From Flavobacteriales bacterium (lineage in GTDB: Bacteria; Bacteroidota; Bacteroidia; Flavobacteriales_F; PHOS-HE28): DNA of 38,864 nucleotides. The stretch lies in assembly GCA_016702645.1 (NCBI GenBank), contig JADJDP010000039.1, positions 1 to 38,864 on the forward strand. The letters are read 5' to 3'. The translations under genes and the position numbers were made by a program. The notes beneath the pieces are model-generated. The model ran no database searches, was not told the DNA's origin, and was given only the letters and a program-made list of their open reading frames with translations. Below are positions 16,174 through 26,882 of the stretch, in pieces; positions within the stretch are counted from its first letter, which is position 1; each line of letters opens with the position of its first letter.

Positions 16174-17986
16174 TCATGCGATCACCGGCTCGGGTGCGGT
16201 CATTCCACGGACCTCCGCGGCAAAGTGTTCCAGTTCGGCCCGGAAGCGGTGGACCTGCCCTTGGGCATGTTGCTGGATCACCGGCAGCAGCTCCTCGTAG
16301 TAGCGGATGCCGCTGAGCAAGTTGCTCCTGAACGTTTCGATATACCGGTGCTGCTTGGTGGTCATCGCCTCCCGGACCTCGGCGATCTCGCGGGCGAGGT
16401 ACTGGACATAGAGCATGAGCTCCTTGATGAACATGTGCGGGCGTTCCGCCGTGTTCAAGAGTGAGATGCGGCCATAGATGTGGTCCACCATGGTGCGCAG
16501 GGGAACCACTTTGGAGAAGTACGCCAGGTTCGGCCCCGGGCAGATCGCGACGGCCTCCAACTTGTGCGCCGGCGTCATGCCCGCCTTCAACAAGGCACCC
16601 GCACCGAGTCCTTCGCACAAGCAGTCCTTCGGATGCGCTCGAGCGAGCGTGCGTAGGCCTCATCACTCAGCCCCATGCCTTTCAATTGCTCGATCTTGAG
16701 ATCCTGGTATTGACGGGAAGCGGTACAGATCGGCGTTGCCGTGAACTCCATGTCCGTCGAAAGGAATTCCTCGTAGCAGGGGCTCCCGGGGGCGCCCCTT
16801 GGCGATGCGTGACTTGCGTTGGGATTCGAGGTGCTCGGCCTGGAAGTTATGGAACGGGATACCGAGCGGTGAAGCCCAACTCATGTAGTAGTCTTCGGTT
16901 TCGCCTTTGTCAGCTGCTCCCAGGTCTGTTCGTCCACATTGGTGGCCTCGGGTACCAACAGGAACGGACTTCCCCATCCCGTGCCATCCATGCCGTAACA
17001 GGTGCGCAGGAATCGGTCCTCTTCCGCCGTACCGATACCGCCCTGAACGGTGATCCTGATCGCCGGCGGACCCACCAGCACATGCTTTCCTTCCTGTTCC
17101 AGCGACTTGTTGCAGAGGTCGAACAGTTCCGCCGCCATCGCCTCCCGCTTGTCATGGAACTCCTGCAGTATCGGCCCCAGCAGGATGCCGTCCGTGGCGA
17201 AGGCGTGTCCACCACAGTTCAGGCCGGACTCGATGCGGTATTCTGAAACCCAGACCCCTTTCTTGGCGAGTATCTTTCCTTGGATCAACGCCGAACGCAT
17301 GTCGCTCACCTTCAGGATCACTTTTTTGCGCAGATCACCCCTCGCGTCCGGCAGGAAGTCGTTGAACTGGGCGATATAGGCGTAGACCCGCGGATTGTAA
17401 CCGGCGCTCAGAACAATGGAGGAAGACAGGGTACTCTTGGCGAATCCCCGGAAGGCTGCCATGGCATCGGCATATTCGGGTGGCAGTGGTGTACCATCCT
17501 TGGCGTAGTTCGTCTTGTCGATCTTCGACATGATGTTCACGTCGATCGCCCCGGTAGTGATCGTACACCTCAGTTCATCCTGGAGGTGCTCCTTCTTGGC
17601 CCCGGCGCCATGGCCAGCATCTCCTTGTACATCTTCTTCATCGATCCGTCGGGAAGCATCTCGAAGTACTTCACGATGTCCGAACCCGGCTCGAAGGCTT
17701 CCTTGCGCAAAGCCTTGGCCTGTCGCTTCACCAGATTGTCCAACAGGTCCAAGTATGCGGTGATCCGCAGGGCCCGGTGGTCGGCTTCACTCACCGGGAT
17801 CGGTGTGAATGGTTCTTCATTCCGGTGGCAGTGGAACTCGCGCATACGTTCCACCAGTTCGTCCTCGATGATGGAGACCACGGAGGAGATGCCGTAGCGG
17901 GCCACCTTCAGCGGCGTGTCGATCGTGTAGCCCAGCCCCATCACGGGGATGTGGAACGAGTGTGGACGGGTTGATGGTCTTCGCAT
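16174..17986 (-). CDS. Predicted FMN TIM-barrel protein, NMO/FabK-like, ~600 residues (frame slips)
   Basis: Reconstructed from four frame pieces: 17986-17590, 17540-16890, 16890-16640 and 16620-16174. It opens FHIPVMGLGYTIDTPLKVAR and YGISSVVSIIEDELVERM, like the first strand of nitronate monooxygenase or FabK barrels. The middle has SEYRIESGLNCGGHAFATDG. A later stretch, RITVQGGIGTAEEDRFLRTC then DGTGWGSPFLLVPEATN, resembles the FMN phosphate-binding loop. The C-terminal part is helical (FIKELMLYVQYLAREIAEVR). I do not recognise the exact family; FMN binding and the NMO-like fold are inferred from motif shape. It is the first gene of the operon with phenol-lyase and tryptophanase, so a role linked to aromatic amino acid breakdown is possible. 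Confidence 0.6.
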
Positions 17987-18636
17987 GGGCGGTAAAAGTC
18001 GGCGGTGAGCGCACTCTGCTAAACCGGACGGATATCTTATACATGGGTATTCGCGATGGCGCACCTTCGCCGACCGTTCCATTCCCTCGCCCCGTGAAGT
18101 CCGGTTGGCATTGCTGTTGGGCATCGCCTTCCGGTTGTCTGCCCCGTGTGGATGACCATGTCTCAGGAGGGTCCACAGGGGATCCCGGAGCGCTTCGGGA
18201 AGGGGCCAAGTTGATCTGTTGACCATGGACATGACGCTTGGACCGGGTCGATGATGGAAGGCCGACCAGGGAAGGCCCCAAGATTGAAGGGACATGAGAG
18301 CGCTTCCGGACGTGTACCCGTCCCATGGCCTGTACCAGGGGCGTCTCCAGCATCCACCAAGGAACCGGTTCGCCGGGATCCTCGAACCGTGACCATGTCC
18401 GGCGAAGCGGATGGGCGATCCGCATGGCAAACGTCCCGAGTGCATGGTTCGCACAAGGAGGTGGGGGTGGTACGGGCGGCGATGGGCCTCGTGCCATCCA
18501 GGTGTATCCGAGCTTGTTCGACGCCGTTCAGGACAACACGGTCGCCGGAGCGATCGGTCTTGATGCCCGAAAGCCCGTTAACACCACCCAGCGGCCAGCT
18601 CATTTCCGCGCGGGCGCTGTTGCCTCGTAAATAAAT
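17987..18636. other. Intergenic region without recognised gene
   Basis: About 650 bp between divergent genes. Open frames on both strands exist but have no homology I recognise, no coherent motifs and no signal peptide. Apart from the palindrome at its right edge I see no structured element. Confidence 0.5.
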
Positions 18637-18650
18637 ATGATATGAATCAT
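18637..18650. promoter_or_regulatory. FNR/CRP-type palindrome, site 3
   Basis: ATGATATGAATCAT, perfect 5-4-5 and extending to an 18-bp palindrome with flanking AT on each side (18635-18652). It lies 24-37 bp upstream of the ATG at 18675 of the quinol-type NO reductase. That spacing suggests either a downstream ATG (18696) as true start or a very short leader. Confidence 0.65.
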
Positions 18651-18674
18651 ATATAGGCGTCGTTCGGGGCCGAT

Positions 18675-21053
18675 ATGGCGGACCCATGCGGAACGATGCC
18701 GATCCTGCCAGCGACAGATACAGACCGCACCGCGCTGCGGTGGTTGATGACACCGCGCAATTGGTGGATACCACTTTGCATCATCACCGCGAGCGGGGCC
18801 GGTGTCGCTTGGATCAGGCACCAGACCTACCACGATGCTCCTCCGATCGCGGATATGGCAGGTCCGGATGGTCGCGTAATGATCACGGCGCAGGCCATCG
18901 GCGATGGTCAGGAAGTCTTCCTGAAGTATGCCTTGATGGAGTATGGCAGCATGTTCGGCGATGGCGCAGGACGCGGTCCCGACTTCACGGCTGAGGCGCT
19001 TCATCTCTTGGCGGAGAACGCCAGTGCCTACCACGCTGGCGAATGGCTGGACGGAACGGCGCTGCTCCTTCGGCAGCGGAGCGGCAGATGATAGCCTCCA
19101 TCGTTCGTGAAGAGATCAAACAGAACCGATATGATGCTGAGCTCCATATCGTGAGGCTCACGGCGGCGCAAGTGGCACGGTGGAAGCGTTGCGTGCCTAC
19201 CAGATCGATCGCTTCACCATTCATGCGAAAGGTTCCTTCCCACCTCCCGGTTTCATCACCGACCGGAAGGAACTCGCGGCGCTCGCCGACTTCTTCTTCT
19301 GGGGAGCATGGGTGTGCGGGGCGGAGAGGCCCGGGGAGAACTTCAGCTATACCCATAATTGGCCGTTCGACCCCGTAGCGGGCAACACTCCGACCGGGCC
19401 GGTGATGTGGTGGAGCGTTATCGGGATCCTCGGTTTCATCCTCGGTCTCGGCATCGTGCTCTACTTCCACGGCCAGATGGATGGGCTGTCCGATGAATAT
19501 TATCACACGCGACGCTTCGACCCCGATGAGCACGAGTGAGGTGGCCGCCTTCACACCATCCCCCGTCCAGCGCGCCACCTACAAGTACTTTTCGCCGCCG
19601 CCTTGGTCTTCCTCGTACAGGTCTTGAGCGGTGCCCTCACGATCTCCGAGTTCACTGATTACCTCGCGATCTTCGGTATCGACCTGTCGCCCGTCATCCC
19701 ATTGGTGGTGTGCGCAGCTGGCATTTGTCCCTGGCCTTGTTCTGGATCGCGGCATGTTGGATCGGTACGTCCATTTTCCTGCTGCCCACGATCGCTGGCA
19801 AGGAAGTGCGTGGACAATCGCGGCTCATAAACCTGTTGTTCGTTACGATCCTCGTGCTGGTCGTGGGTACCGTGTTGGGCACTTGGGCGGGACCAATGGG
19901 CCTGATGGGCCGATCCTGGTCGCTCTTCGGACACCAAGGGTTGGGAATTCGTGGAATTCGGCCGCATGTCCAAGGCCTGTTGCTCGCCGTGCTCGTTCTG
20001 TGGGCGGTGATCATGTACCGCGGCTGCCGACCGGCCTTCCGCAGGAAACCTGGGCTTTGCCCAATTGGCTCGTTTACTCAATCGTGCGTGACGCTGCTGC
20101 TCTTGTCCGGTTTCGTGGCTGGCCCGCGTACCAACTTCGTTATCGCGGATTTCTGGCGATGGGCGGTCATCCACATGTGGGTGGAAGCCTTCTTCGAGGT
20201 GTTCACCACCATCGTTGTGGGGTACCTGCTCGTCCGCATGGGCTTGGTGGGCCAGCGTGCGGCCGTGCGCGTGGTCTACCTCGCCGCATTGCTGTTCCTC
20301 GGATCGGGTCTGCTCGGCATCTCGCACAACTTCTATTGGAACGCCAAGCCGGTGGCCACCATGGCGTTGGGCAGTGTGTTCTCCACCTTGCAGGTGGTGC
20401 CCTTGGTGCTCCTCACATTGGAGGCTTGGCGATTCTCGCGGATGAGCCGTATCGGTTCGGCACGTCACCGGTCGAACGGGGGCAACGCGCTCGCCTTCGC
20501 GCATGCCGAGGTGTTCCTGTTCCTCATCGCGGTCAACTTCGGAATTTCATGGGGCAGGCGTCTTCGGCCTGATGATCGATCTGCCCATCGTGAACTACTA
20601 TGAGCACGGCACCTGCCTGACAGTGAACCGCCCATGCCGCCCTGTTCGGCGTTTATGGCGAACCCCTCGATCGCCGGACTCCTGTTCTGCGGTCGTTTGT
20701 TGTTGCGCACGAGGCCTGGGCTCCACGCATGTTGCGCTTCGTGTTCTGGTCAATGAACTTCGGACTCTCGCTGATGGTTGTGATGGACCTGCTACCTGCG
20801 CCTTTTGCAATTGGGCCAGGTAATGGAGCATGGCCTCTGGTACGGCCGTTCCGAGCAGTTCATCACGGGGGGCACCTTCGCAGGGCTCACTTGGATGCGA
20901 GGCATCGGGGCCACGCTCTTCATTCTCGGCGGGGTGGTGCCGTTATGCTACCTGGTACTTCGAGGCATCAGGAGGATCAAGCCTGCAGCGATGCCAGAAG
21001 GATCGCCGACGGATCCTGGAAAACGGACCGGGCACCCGGCGGTCCTTCGATAA
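18675..21053 (+). CDS. norZ: Quinol-dependent nitric oxide reductase (qNOR), multiple frame slips
   Basis: Single-subunit NO reductase with a fused cytochrome-like periplasmic domain and catalytic NorB domain. The N-terminal half reads VFLKYALMEYGSMFGDGAGR, GPDFTAEALHLLAE and FSYTHNWPFDPVAGNTPTGP, all typical of qNOR. The catalytic half has RSWHLSLALFWIAACW, DFWRWAVIHMWVEAFFEVFT (His and Glu of HxxxE), GISHNFYWNAKPVATMALGS and, after a two-base slip near 20628, the heme-ligand motif NHAHAALFGVYG. It ends after ILGGVVPLCYLVLRG. Slips occur near 19060, 19180, 19540, 19590, 19710, 19945 and 20550-20800. The HH pair expected for FeB reads HN (20325-20330). Starts at 18675 or 18696 are both possible. 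Confidence 0.85.
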
Positions 21054-21084
21054 GAGGGCGTCACCGTGTGCCGGTCATAGCGCA

Positions 21085-22629
21085 TCAAGCGTATGCCGGA
21101 TCCTTCACGAAGTGGGCTCCGATGCTCTTGGGCTCCGCGATCGCCGCTTCGGTGATGCTCCGCGCCACTGCGAGCAGGTCCCGCAGTTCGATCAGCCGCA
21201 ATGACCAGCGCCGCCTGGCCCATGCCGGTGCGATGGAACGTTCCAGCCTCGCGATCGTGCGCAATGCCTGCTCCATCCCTTCATGATCACGCACGATGCC
21301 AACGTGCATGGACATGACGTGGCGGAGGGTGGCCGATGCCCGGATGATGCTGGAGGAGGTGCGGTCGGTCAACCAGTTCTCCCGGACCGGTCGCATGGCC
21401 TCTGGCCCGAGCACGGCCAGGTCGTTGATCGCCGCTTCGGCCGCACGTTTGGGGATCACCAGGGCTTCCAGGAGCGAGTTCGAGGCGAGCCGATCCGCGC
21501 CGTGGAGACCGCTGCTCGCGCATTCCCCGAGTGCGAGCAGGCGGGGGAGGGTGGTGCGTCCGCGACTATCCGTGCGGACGCCGCCGCACATGTAGTGGGC
21601 TGCGGGCATCACGGGTATCGGGTCCCGGCCCGGCACAAGGCCCGTGGCCCGGCAGCGCGCGTCAATGGCGGGGAACTCATGCGCGAACCGCGTCGTCCCG
21701 ATCGGTGAGGCATCCAGCCAGACATGCGCGGCTCCGGTGCGGCGCAATTCCGCGTGGATGCTGCGCGCCACCACGTTGCGCGGAGCAAGGTCGCCCATTG
21801 GATGAAGTCCCTTCATCAGGAGGCCACCATCGGGCCTGCGCAACCGCGCGCCCGCGCCACGAACCGCCTCACTGATCAGAAAGCAGGGTCCGTGTTCTGC
21901 CGTACACAAGGCTGTGGGATGGAACTGGACAAAGGCCATGTCGCGCACGGTGACACCGGCGCGGATCGCCATGGCCACGCCATCGCCAGTAGCGGTGCGC
22001 GGGTTGGTCGTGTGCTCGTAGAGCTGCCCGGCACCACCAGTGGCGAGGACCACCAGCGAGGCGAATTGGTCGGTGATATCGCCGCTGCGCAGGTTCATCG
22101 TACGCACGCCGACGCATTGCCGATCCGCACCTTCTCCTTCGGTGAGCAGATCGATCACCCGTTCGTGCTCGACCATGACAATGTGTTTGGTTGTCCGTAC
22201 GCGTTCCCGCAATACCCGTACGATCTCTCCCGTATGATCACGGTGGTGTACAACGCGTGCCGCGGAGTGCCCCCCTTCACGAGCGAGCGCGAGCTGGCCC
22301 GTGGGGTCCGCATCGAATCGCGCACCCAGACCGATCAGGCCGCGGATGATCTTCGGTCCTTCGCGCACCACCAGGCGCACCACCTCCGGATCGTTGCGTC
22401 CTCCGCCGACCATGATCGTATCCTTCACGTGCTGCAGGAAGCTGTCCTCCGGCCGCATCACGGCCGCAACACCGCCTTGCGCCGCGAACGAGTTGCTCAC
22501 TTCCACCGCGGCTTTCGAAAGGATGCGGATACGCAGGGCCCGATCACCCGCAAGGTCGACCAGTTGCGTGGCGAAGGACATGCCCGCAATGCCTCCGCCG
22601 ACAACGATCACTTCCGCGGTATCGGTCAT
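21085..22629 (-). CDS. nadB: L-aspartate oxidase
   Basis: Flavoprotein of de novo NAD synthesis converting aspartate to iminoaspartate. The dinucleotide motif EVIVVGGGIAGMSFATQL lies near the N-terminus. SNSFAAQGGVAAVM, EGGHSAARVVHHRDHTG, VVLATGGAGQLYEHTTNP, FVQFHPTALC, FLISEAVRGAGA and PAAHYMCGGVRTD are fumarate-reductase/NadB signatures, and LGECASSGLHGADRLASNSL closes the FAD domain. The ATG at 22629 was chosen over an upstream in-frame one because it directly precedes the FAD motif and overlaps the nadA stop by ATGA. It is about 514 residues, normal for the family, with no frameshift. Confidence 0.95.
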   Translation of the reverse strand: MTDTAEVIVVGGGIAGMSFATQLVDLAGDRALRIRILSKAAVEVSNSFAAQGGVAAVMRPEDSFLQHVKDTIMVGGGRNDPEVVRLVVREGPKIIRGLIGLGARFDADPTGQLALAREGGHSAARVVHHRDHTGEIVRVLRERVRTTKHIVMVEHERVIDLLTEGEGADRQCVGVRTMNLRSGDITDQFASLVVLATGGAGQLYEHTTNPRTATGDGVAMAIRAGVTVRDMAFVQFHPTALCTAEHGPCFLISEAVRGAGARLRRPDGGLLMKGLHPMGDLAPRNVVARSIHAELRRTGAAHVWLDASPIGTTRFAHEFPAIDARCRATGLVPGRDPIPVMPAAHYMCGGVRTDSRGRTTLPRLLALGECASSGLHGADRLASNSLLEALVIPKRAAEAAINDLAVLGPEAMRPVRENWLTDRTSSSIIRASATLRHVMSMHVGIVRDHEGMEQALRTIARLERSIAPAWARRRWSLRLIELRDLLAVARSITEAAIAEPKSIGAHFVKDPAYA

Positions 22630-23614
22630 CCGAGTTCGAGCATGCGGCGCAATGCGCGGTGGGCCCGCAGGCGGACGCCTTCGTCGAGCAGGATTCCGGC
22701 CGTTCATCGCGAAGTGCCGCGTACACCTTCTCCAATGTGTTCAGCTTCATGTATGGGCATTCGCTGCATGCGCAGGCATTGTCCGCATAAGCGGGTGCCG
22801 CGATCAGCTTCTTGTGCGCCACGGCCTTTTTCATGTTGTGCAGGATGCCCGCCTCCGTGGCTACGATGAAGGTGTCGCCCGGGTCCTCCTGCACGAAGCG
22901 CAGCAATGAGGACGTGGAGCCCACGTGATCCGCCAGCGCCAGCACGTGCTCCGGACACTCGGGGTGAGCTATCAACTTCGCATCGGGGTACTTGCCCAGC
23001 AGCAGCTTCAGCTTGTCAGCGGAGATGTCGACATGTACCTCGCACACGCCGTCCCACAGCAACAGCTTGCGACCGGTCACCCGCTGCACATAGGCACCAA
23101 GGTGCTTGTCCGGCGCGAAGATGATCGGGTGGTCGTCTGGAATACTGTCCACAACGCGCACCGCGTTGCTGCTGGTGCAGATGATATCGCTCATCGCCTT
23201 CACCTCCGCGCTGCAATTGATGTAGCTAACTACCACATGGTGTGGATGGGCCTCGATGAACGCGCGGAACTTTTCGGGAGGTGCGGAATCAGCCAGTGAA
23301 CATCCCGCGTTCAGGTCGGGCAACAATACCTTGCGTCGTGGGTTCAGGATCTTGGCTGTTTCGGCCATGAAATGCACTCCAGCGAAAAGGATGATGTCCG
23401 CTTTGCTTTGTTCTGCGGCTTGCGCCAGCGCCAGACTGTCGCCAACCACATCGGCCAACTCCTGGATCTCGGGCGTTTGGTAGTAATGGGCCAGGATCAC
23501 CGCGTTCTTCTCCCGCTTCAGGATGCCGATGGCCGCGATCGTTTCCTCCCCGGTCAGTCTCTCCAAGGACCCGACCCGTTCGTCTTCAGGCTCAGACAGG
23601 TGCTGTGTGCGCAT
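22626..23614 (-). CDS. nadA: Quinolinate synthase (frameshift near C-terminus)
   Basis: 4Fe-4S enzyme condensing iminoaspartate with dihydroxyacetone phosphate to quinolinate, the step after NadB. Recognisable parts: NAVILAHYYQTPEIQELADV, VGDSLALAQAAEQSKADII, VHFMAETAKILNP and LLPDLNAGCSLADS, which contains the first cluster cysteine. LLWDGVCEVHVDI carries the second and ACSECPYMKLNTLEKVY the third. The literal frame runs to 22544, but a slip near 22695 leads to LRRMLELG and a TGA at 22626-22628 overlapping the nadB ATG. That ending matches NadA length and gives the usual nadA-nadB coupling. Confidence 0.94.
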
Positions 23615-23718
23615 TCATCAACGGAATTCCGGACAAGATCGTCCGGTAATCCGAGAGGAACATGACGCATCGACAGTTCGGGACGATCACGGTCGGGCCT
23701 GGAGGTGGAACCGGTCGC

Positions 23719-26289
23719 TCACCGCACTTGCTCGCCCTGCAGCTCTTGCACTTCAGGCAGCCCTCCTCGTGCGAGAGGCCATCCGCGTCGCCGCATTCTG
23801 GGACACTTGCGTCCTGCGGCCTGCGTACCGTCCGGGTATTGCGTTGCAGCGCGCGTACCACGCCGTTCTTCCAGGTGTTCAGCGTGGCGTCGTACAGGCT
23901 CAGGTTGGCCACCACGTCCACCACGTGCGGCAGGGGCATGCTTTGGCGCAGCATGCCGCTGATCAGGATCGCGTAGTTCCAGAACTCGGGGTTGAAGGTG
24001 CGGCTGAGACCCTGGACCGTAACACGGTAATCGTCCGTGTCGGCGTACTCGAGGTCGTAGATGTTCTTGCCGCGCTTGCTGTCCTTGCGTTTCACCACCC
24101 AGCCCTTGGTCACCCACTTGGGCAGTTCAAAGCCGCCGTTGGCCTTGCCGGTGAAGATCTCGTAGGGCTTGCCGTCCAGCAGGCCCACCACGGCGATCCA
24201 CGGTTCGGTGTCGTTGTGGAAGCGCAGCACGTCGGCTTCGAGGCGTTCCGGGGCGCGAGACGGGCGTGCTGTTCCACCGGCGCTTTCCTTCTCTCCGCCA
24301 CGAGCTCGCCGCTGCGGCTGCCGTCGCGGTACACGGTGATGCCCTTCAGGCCCTCCTTCCACGCTTCGAGGTAGATGCCGCCAACCTCTTCTACCGTGGC
24401 GGTGCTTGGCAGGTTGATGGTGCTGCTGATGGAGTGCGTGGTGTACTTCTGCACCACGGCCTGAAGGCACGCGCGCTTGTGCCAGTCGATGCCGTTCGCG
24501 GTCGCACCAGCATAGGGGCTTTCAGCATTGTCGGTCTTTCCGGTCGCTCGCATCCAGTCCATCACGCGCGGGTGGTGTACGGTGAACTCTTCCCACTGAT
24601 CGCCCAGTTCATCCGTGAAATCCACGTTGGCCTTCTTATCGCCGGGCACCACTTTGCGACGGCGTGTGTAGCCGAGCATGTACACCGGTTCGATCCCGCT
24701 GCGTGTTCGTGTCAGCAAACTGAGCGTACCGGTGGGTGCCACGGTGCTCAGGCTGATGTTGCGGCGGCCATGTTGCATCATGCGCGCATGCACCTCGGGC
24801 AATTCCAGTTCGAGCATCGCGGTGAACGCTGATGTGCGCTCAACGGCGGGATCGAAGGCGGCGAAGGCCCCGCGCTCGATGGCCATGTCGATGCTGCTGT
24901 CGAACTCAGCGCGGCATTTGGTCCGCATGATCTCCTCGGTGGCGATCAGCGCCGCGTCGCCATCATATTTCAGGTTCAGCCCGGCGAGGGCGTCTGCCAG
25001 GCCGGTAAAACCCAGGCCCGTGCGGCGGCCCTTGCGCCCCGTATCGCGCAGCAGTTCCCAGGTCTCGCGCTCCACCCGCTTGATGCTTTCGGGTTCGGGG
25101 TCGCTATCCACCTTGGCGAGGATGCGCTCCACGGCTTCAAGCTCCAGGTCCACAAGATCGTCCATGAGGCGCTGCGCCTCGTAGGTCACCTGCGCGAAGC
25201 GTTCGTGATCGAAGCGAGCTTGCGGTGAGAAGGCATCGGAGACGAAGCTGTAGAGGTTGATCGCGATCAAGCGACAGCTGTCCCCGCCCTGCATGGCGAT
25301 CTCGCTGCACGGGTTGGTGCTCTCGTTGCGGAAGCCGGGATACACGCTGCTGGTGCTGTACAGATGCTGGCGGTCCCAGAAGATCACGCCCGGCTCGGCC
25401 GTGTGGTGCGCACAGGTGATCAATGTGTTCCACAGTTCGCGCGCTTTGACCTGTCGGGTGACGAGGGGGGCCTTCGCGTCAATGGGCCAGCGCAGGGTGA
25501 ACTCCGTATCGGCATCCACGGCCCGCAAGAATTCATCGCTCACCCGCACGCTCACATTGGCGCCGGTCACCTTGGTGAGGTCCTGCTTGATGGTGATGAA
25601 CTTCTCGACGTCGGGATGCGCGATGTCCATGGTGAGCATCAAGGCGCCGCGCCGTCCTTTCTGTGCCACTTCGCGCGTGGTGTTGCTGAAACGCTCCATG
25701 AAGCTCACCGCACCCGTGCTGGTGCGCGCGGCGTTGCTCACGGCCGCGCCCTCGGGCCGCAAGGTGCTCAGGTCGAAGCCCACCCCGCAGCGCCGCTTGA
25801 AGAGCTGTGCCAGTTGTTGGTCATTGCGGAAAATGCCGCCGTAGCTGTCGAGCGGGGAAGGGATCACCACGCAGTTGCTGAGCGAGGCCAGACGGTAGGG
25901 ATCCCCCAGTGAGGCCATCACGCTGCCCTGCGGCACCACATCGCGGAAGCCGTCGAAAAGGTCGAAGATCCGTGCCTCGTCCAGCGCTTCGCGTTCGCGA
26001 CCGTAGGGGAAAGCAATGCCCTTCGTTCTGCGGGAAGTGGCGCATAGCCGCGTTCGATGCGCGCGAACTCCCGCGCCATCCTGCGGTGCATGTCCACGGG
26101 GCTCTTCTCGATCAGGTGACCTTGGCCATCGCGCAAGGCATATTTGTTCACCCAGGTCGTGGCAGCCAGTTCATCCCCGTGGAAATACCGGAGGGCTTCC
26201 GCCAGTACGTGCTCCCGGTCGTGGGCTTCGTGTTTCACGACGGACTTGGGCATGGTGAACAGGTCAAGCGATGGGGCGGTGGTGATCAT
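23719..26289 (-). CDS. nrdJ: Class II (adenosylcobalamin-dependent) ribonucleotide reductase (three frame slips)
   Basis: About 857 residues. From ATG 26289 it reads EALRYFHGDELAATTWVNKY, a NrdJ N-terminal motif. A slip near 26020-25940 leads into VPQGSVMASLGDPYRLASLS and NCVVIPSPLDSYGGIF. The catalytic loop is ESTNPCSEIAMQGGDSCRLI. Further motifs are RRTGLGFTGLADALAGLNLK, SLSTVAPTGTLSLLTRTRSG, IEPVYML and HSISSTINLPSTATVEEV. After a slip near 24255 it continues VLRFHNDTEPWIAVVGLLDG to a zinc-ribbon tail EEGCLKCKSC...SKCG. The TGA at 23719-23721 was chosen because one base restores SKCG-stop. A cobalamin-dependent reductase works with or without oxygen, which suits this low-oxygen gene set. 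Confidence 0.92.
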
Positions 26290-26804
26290 GGGAACGACGG
26301 ATGTGAGGCGCGCAAAACTCCCCGCCTGCCCTGCGCCTCTACATGACCATGATCAGGTGTGGACGGATGATATGAACCGTGGTTTCAACGATCGTAAGGT
26401 ACGCGCGGATGGTGCCGGTCGATCGCGGGGTGATGCATGCGCGTTGCGGCTGGAAAGCGTTTCCCGCTCTTGTCGACATGCCGGAACCCGAACACCTCCG
26501 GTGGTACATGGTGGATGGAACCCTTGCCGGAGGTGGGCGCGGTCCCATGATCCGCCGACCGCGTCTTCCGTGAGGTATTCCTTCGGCCCCCCCAAGCTGC
26601 AGGCCAAGATCCAAAGTCCCAAATCCGTGTCCGGGGAGCTTGCGGCACTCCGAAGAACCCGACCGCCGGTTCTGGACTGGTGGAGGTTGTACACTTCTGG
26701 CCTATGGGCATGGCCCGTGCGCGGACCCGGCCCGGGTGTTGGAGGAGACGTGATGATGAGCCGTTCCCGATACACGCCGAGGGCACCGAAGAGGAGGCTT
26801 CAGC
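26290..26804. other. Intergenic region without recognised gene
   Basis: About 515 bp between divergent nrdJ and the P-type ATPase side. Open frames on both strands carry no recognisable motif. A half-match to the FNR-type palindrome (ATGATATGA at 26367-26375) lacks its right arm. Nothing else is supported. Confidence 0.4.
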
Positions 26805-26873
26805 ATGGATACATTGTTCATTCTCCCGTTCCCTATCGCATTCATGTTCACCTTGTACCGCGCGGCGCATTGA
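26805..26873 (+). CDS. Possible 22-residue single-helix membrane peptide
   Basis: ATG 26805 is preceded by a strong Shine-Dalgarno GAGGAGG at 26791-26797, seven bases before it and rare in this window. It encodes MDTLFILPFPIAFMFTLYRA plus AH, then TGA: one hydrophobic helix with a basic end. It ends 9 bp before the P-type ATPase start. Small one-helix peptides (KdpF, phospholamban-type regulins) accompany other P-type ATPases, so an accessory role is an attractive guess. It could also be a chance short frame. Confidence 0.35.
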   Translation: MDTLFILPFPIAFMFTLYRAAH

Positions 26874-26882
26874 TCCACCAGC

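Noticed and set aside
18163..18774. A 203-codon minus-strand frame in the large intergenic region before the quinol NO reductase
   Set aside because: No motif or signal peptide, and it runs into the start of the NO reductase on the other strand.
25918..26289. Separate small gene at the start of nrdJ
   Set aside because: Its sequence is the normal NrdJ N-terminus; a single slip joins it to the main frame.
26367..26380. Possible fourth FNR-type box before nrdJ
   Set aside because: Only the left arm (ATGAT) and centre match; the right arm reads ACCGT instead of ATCAT.
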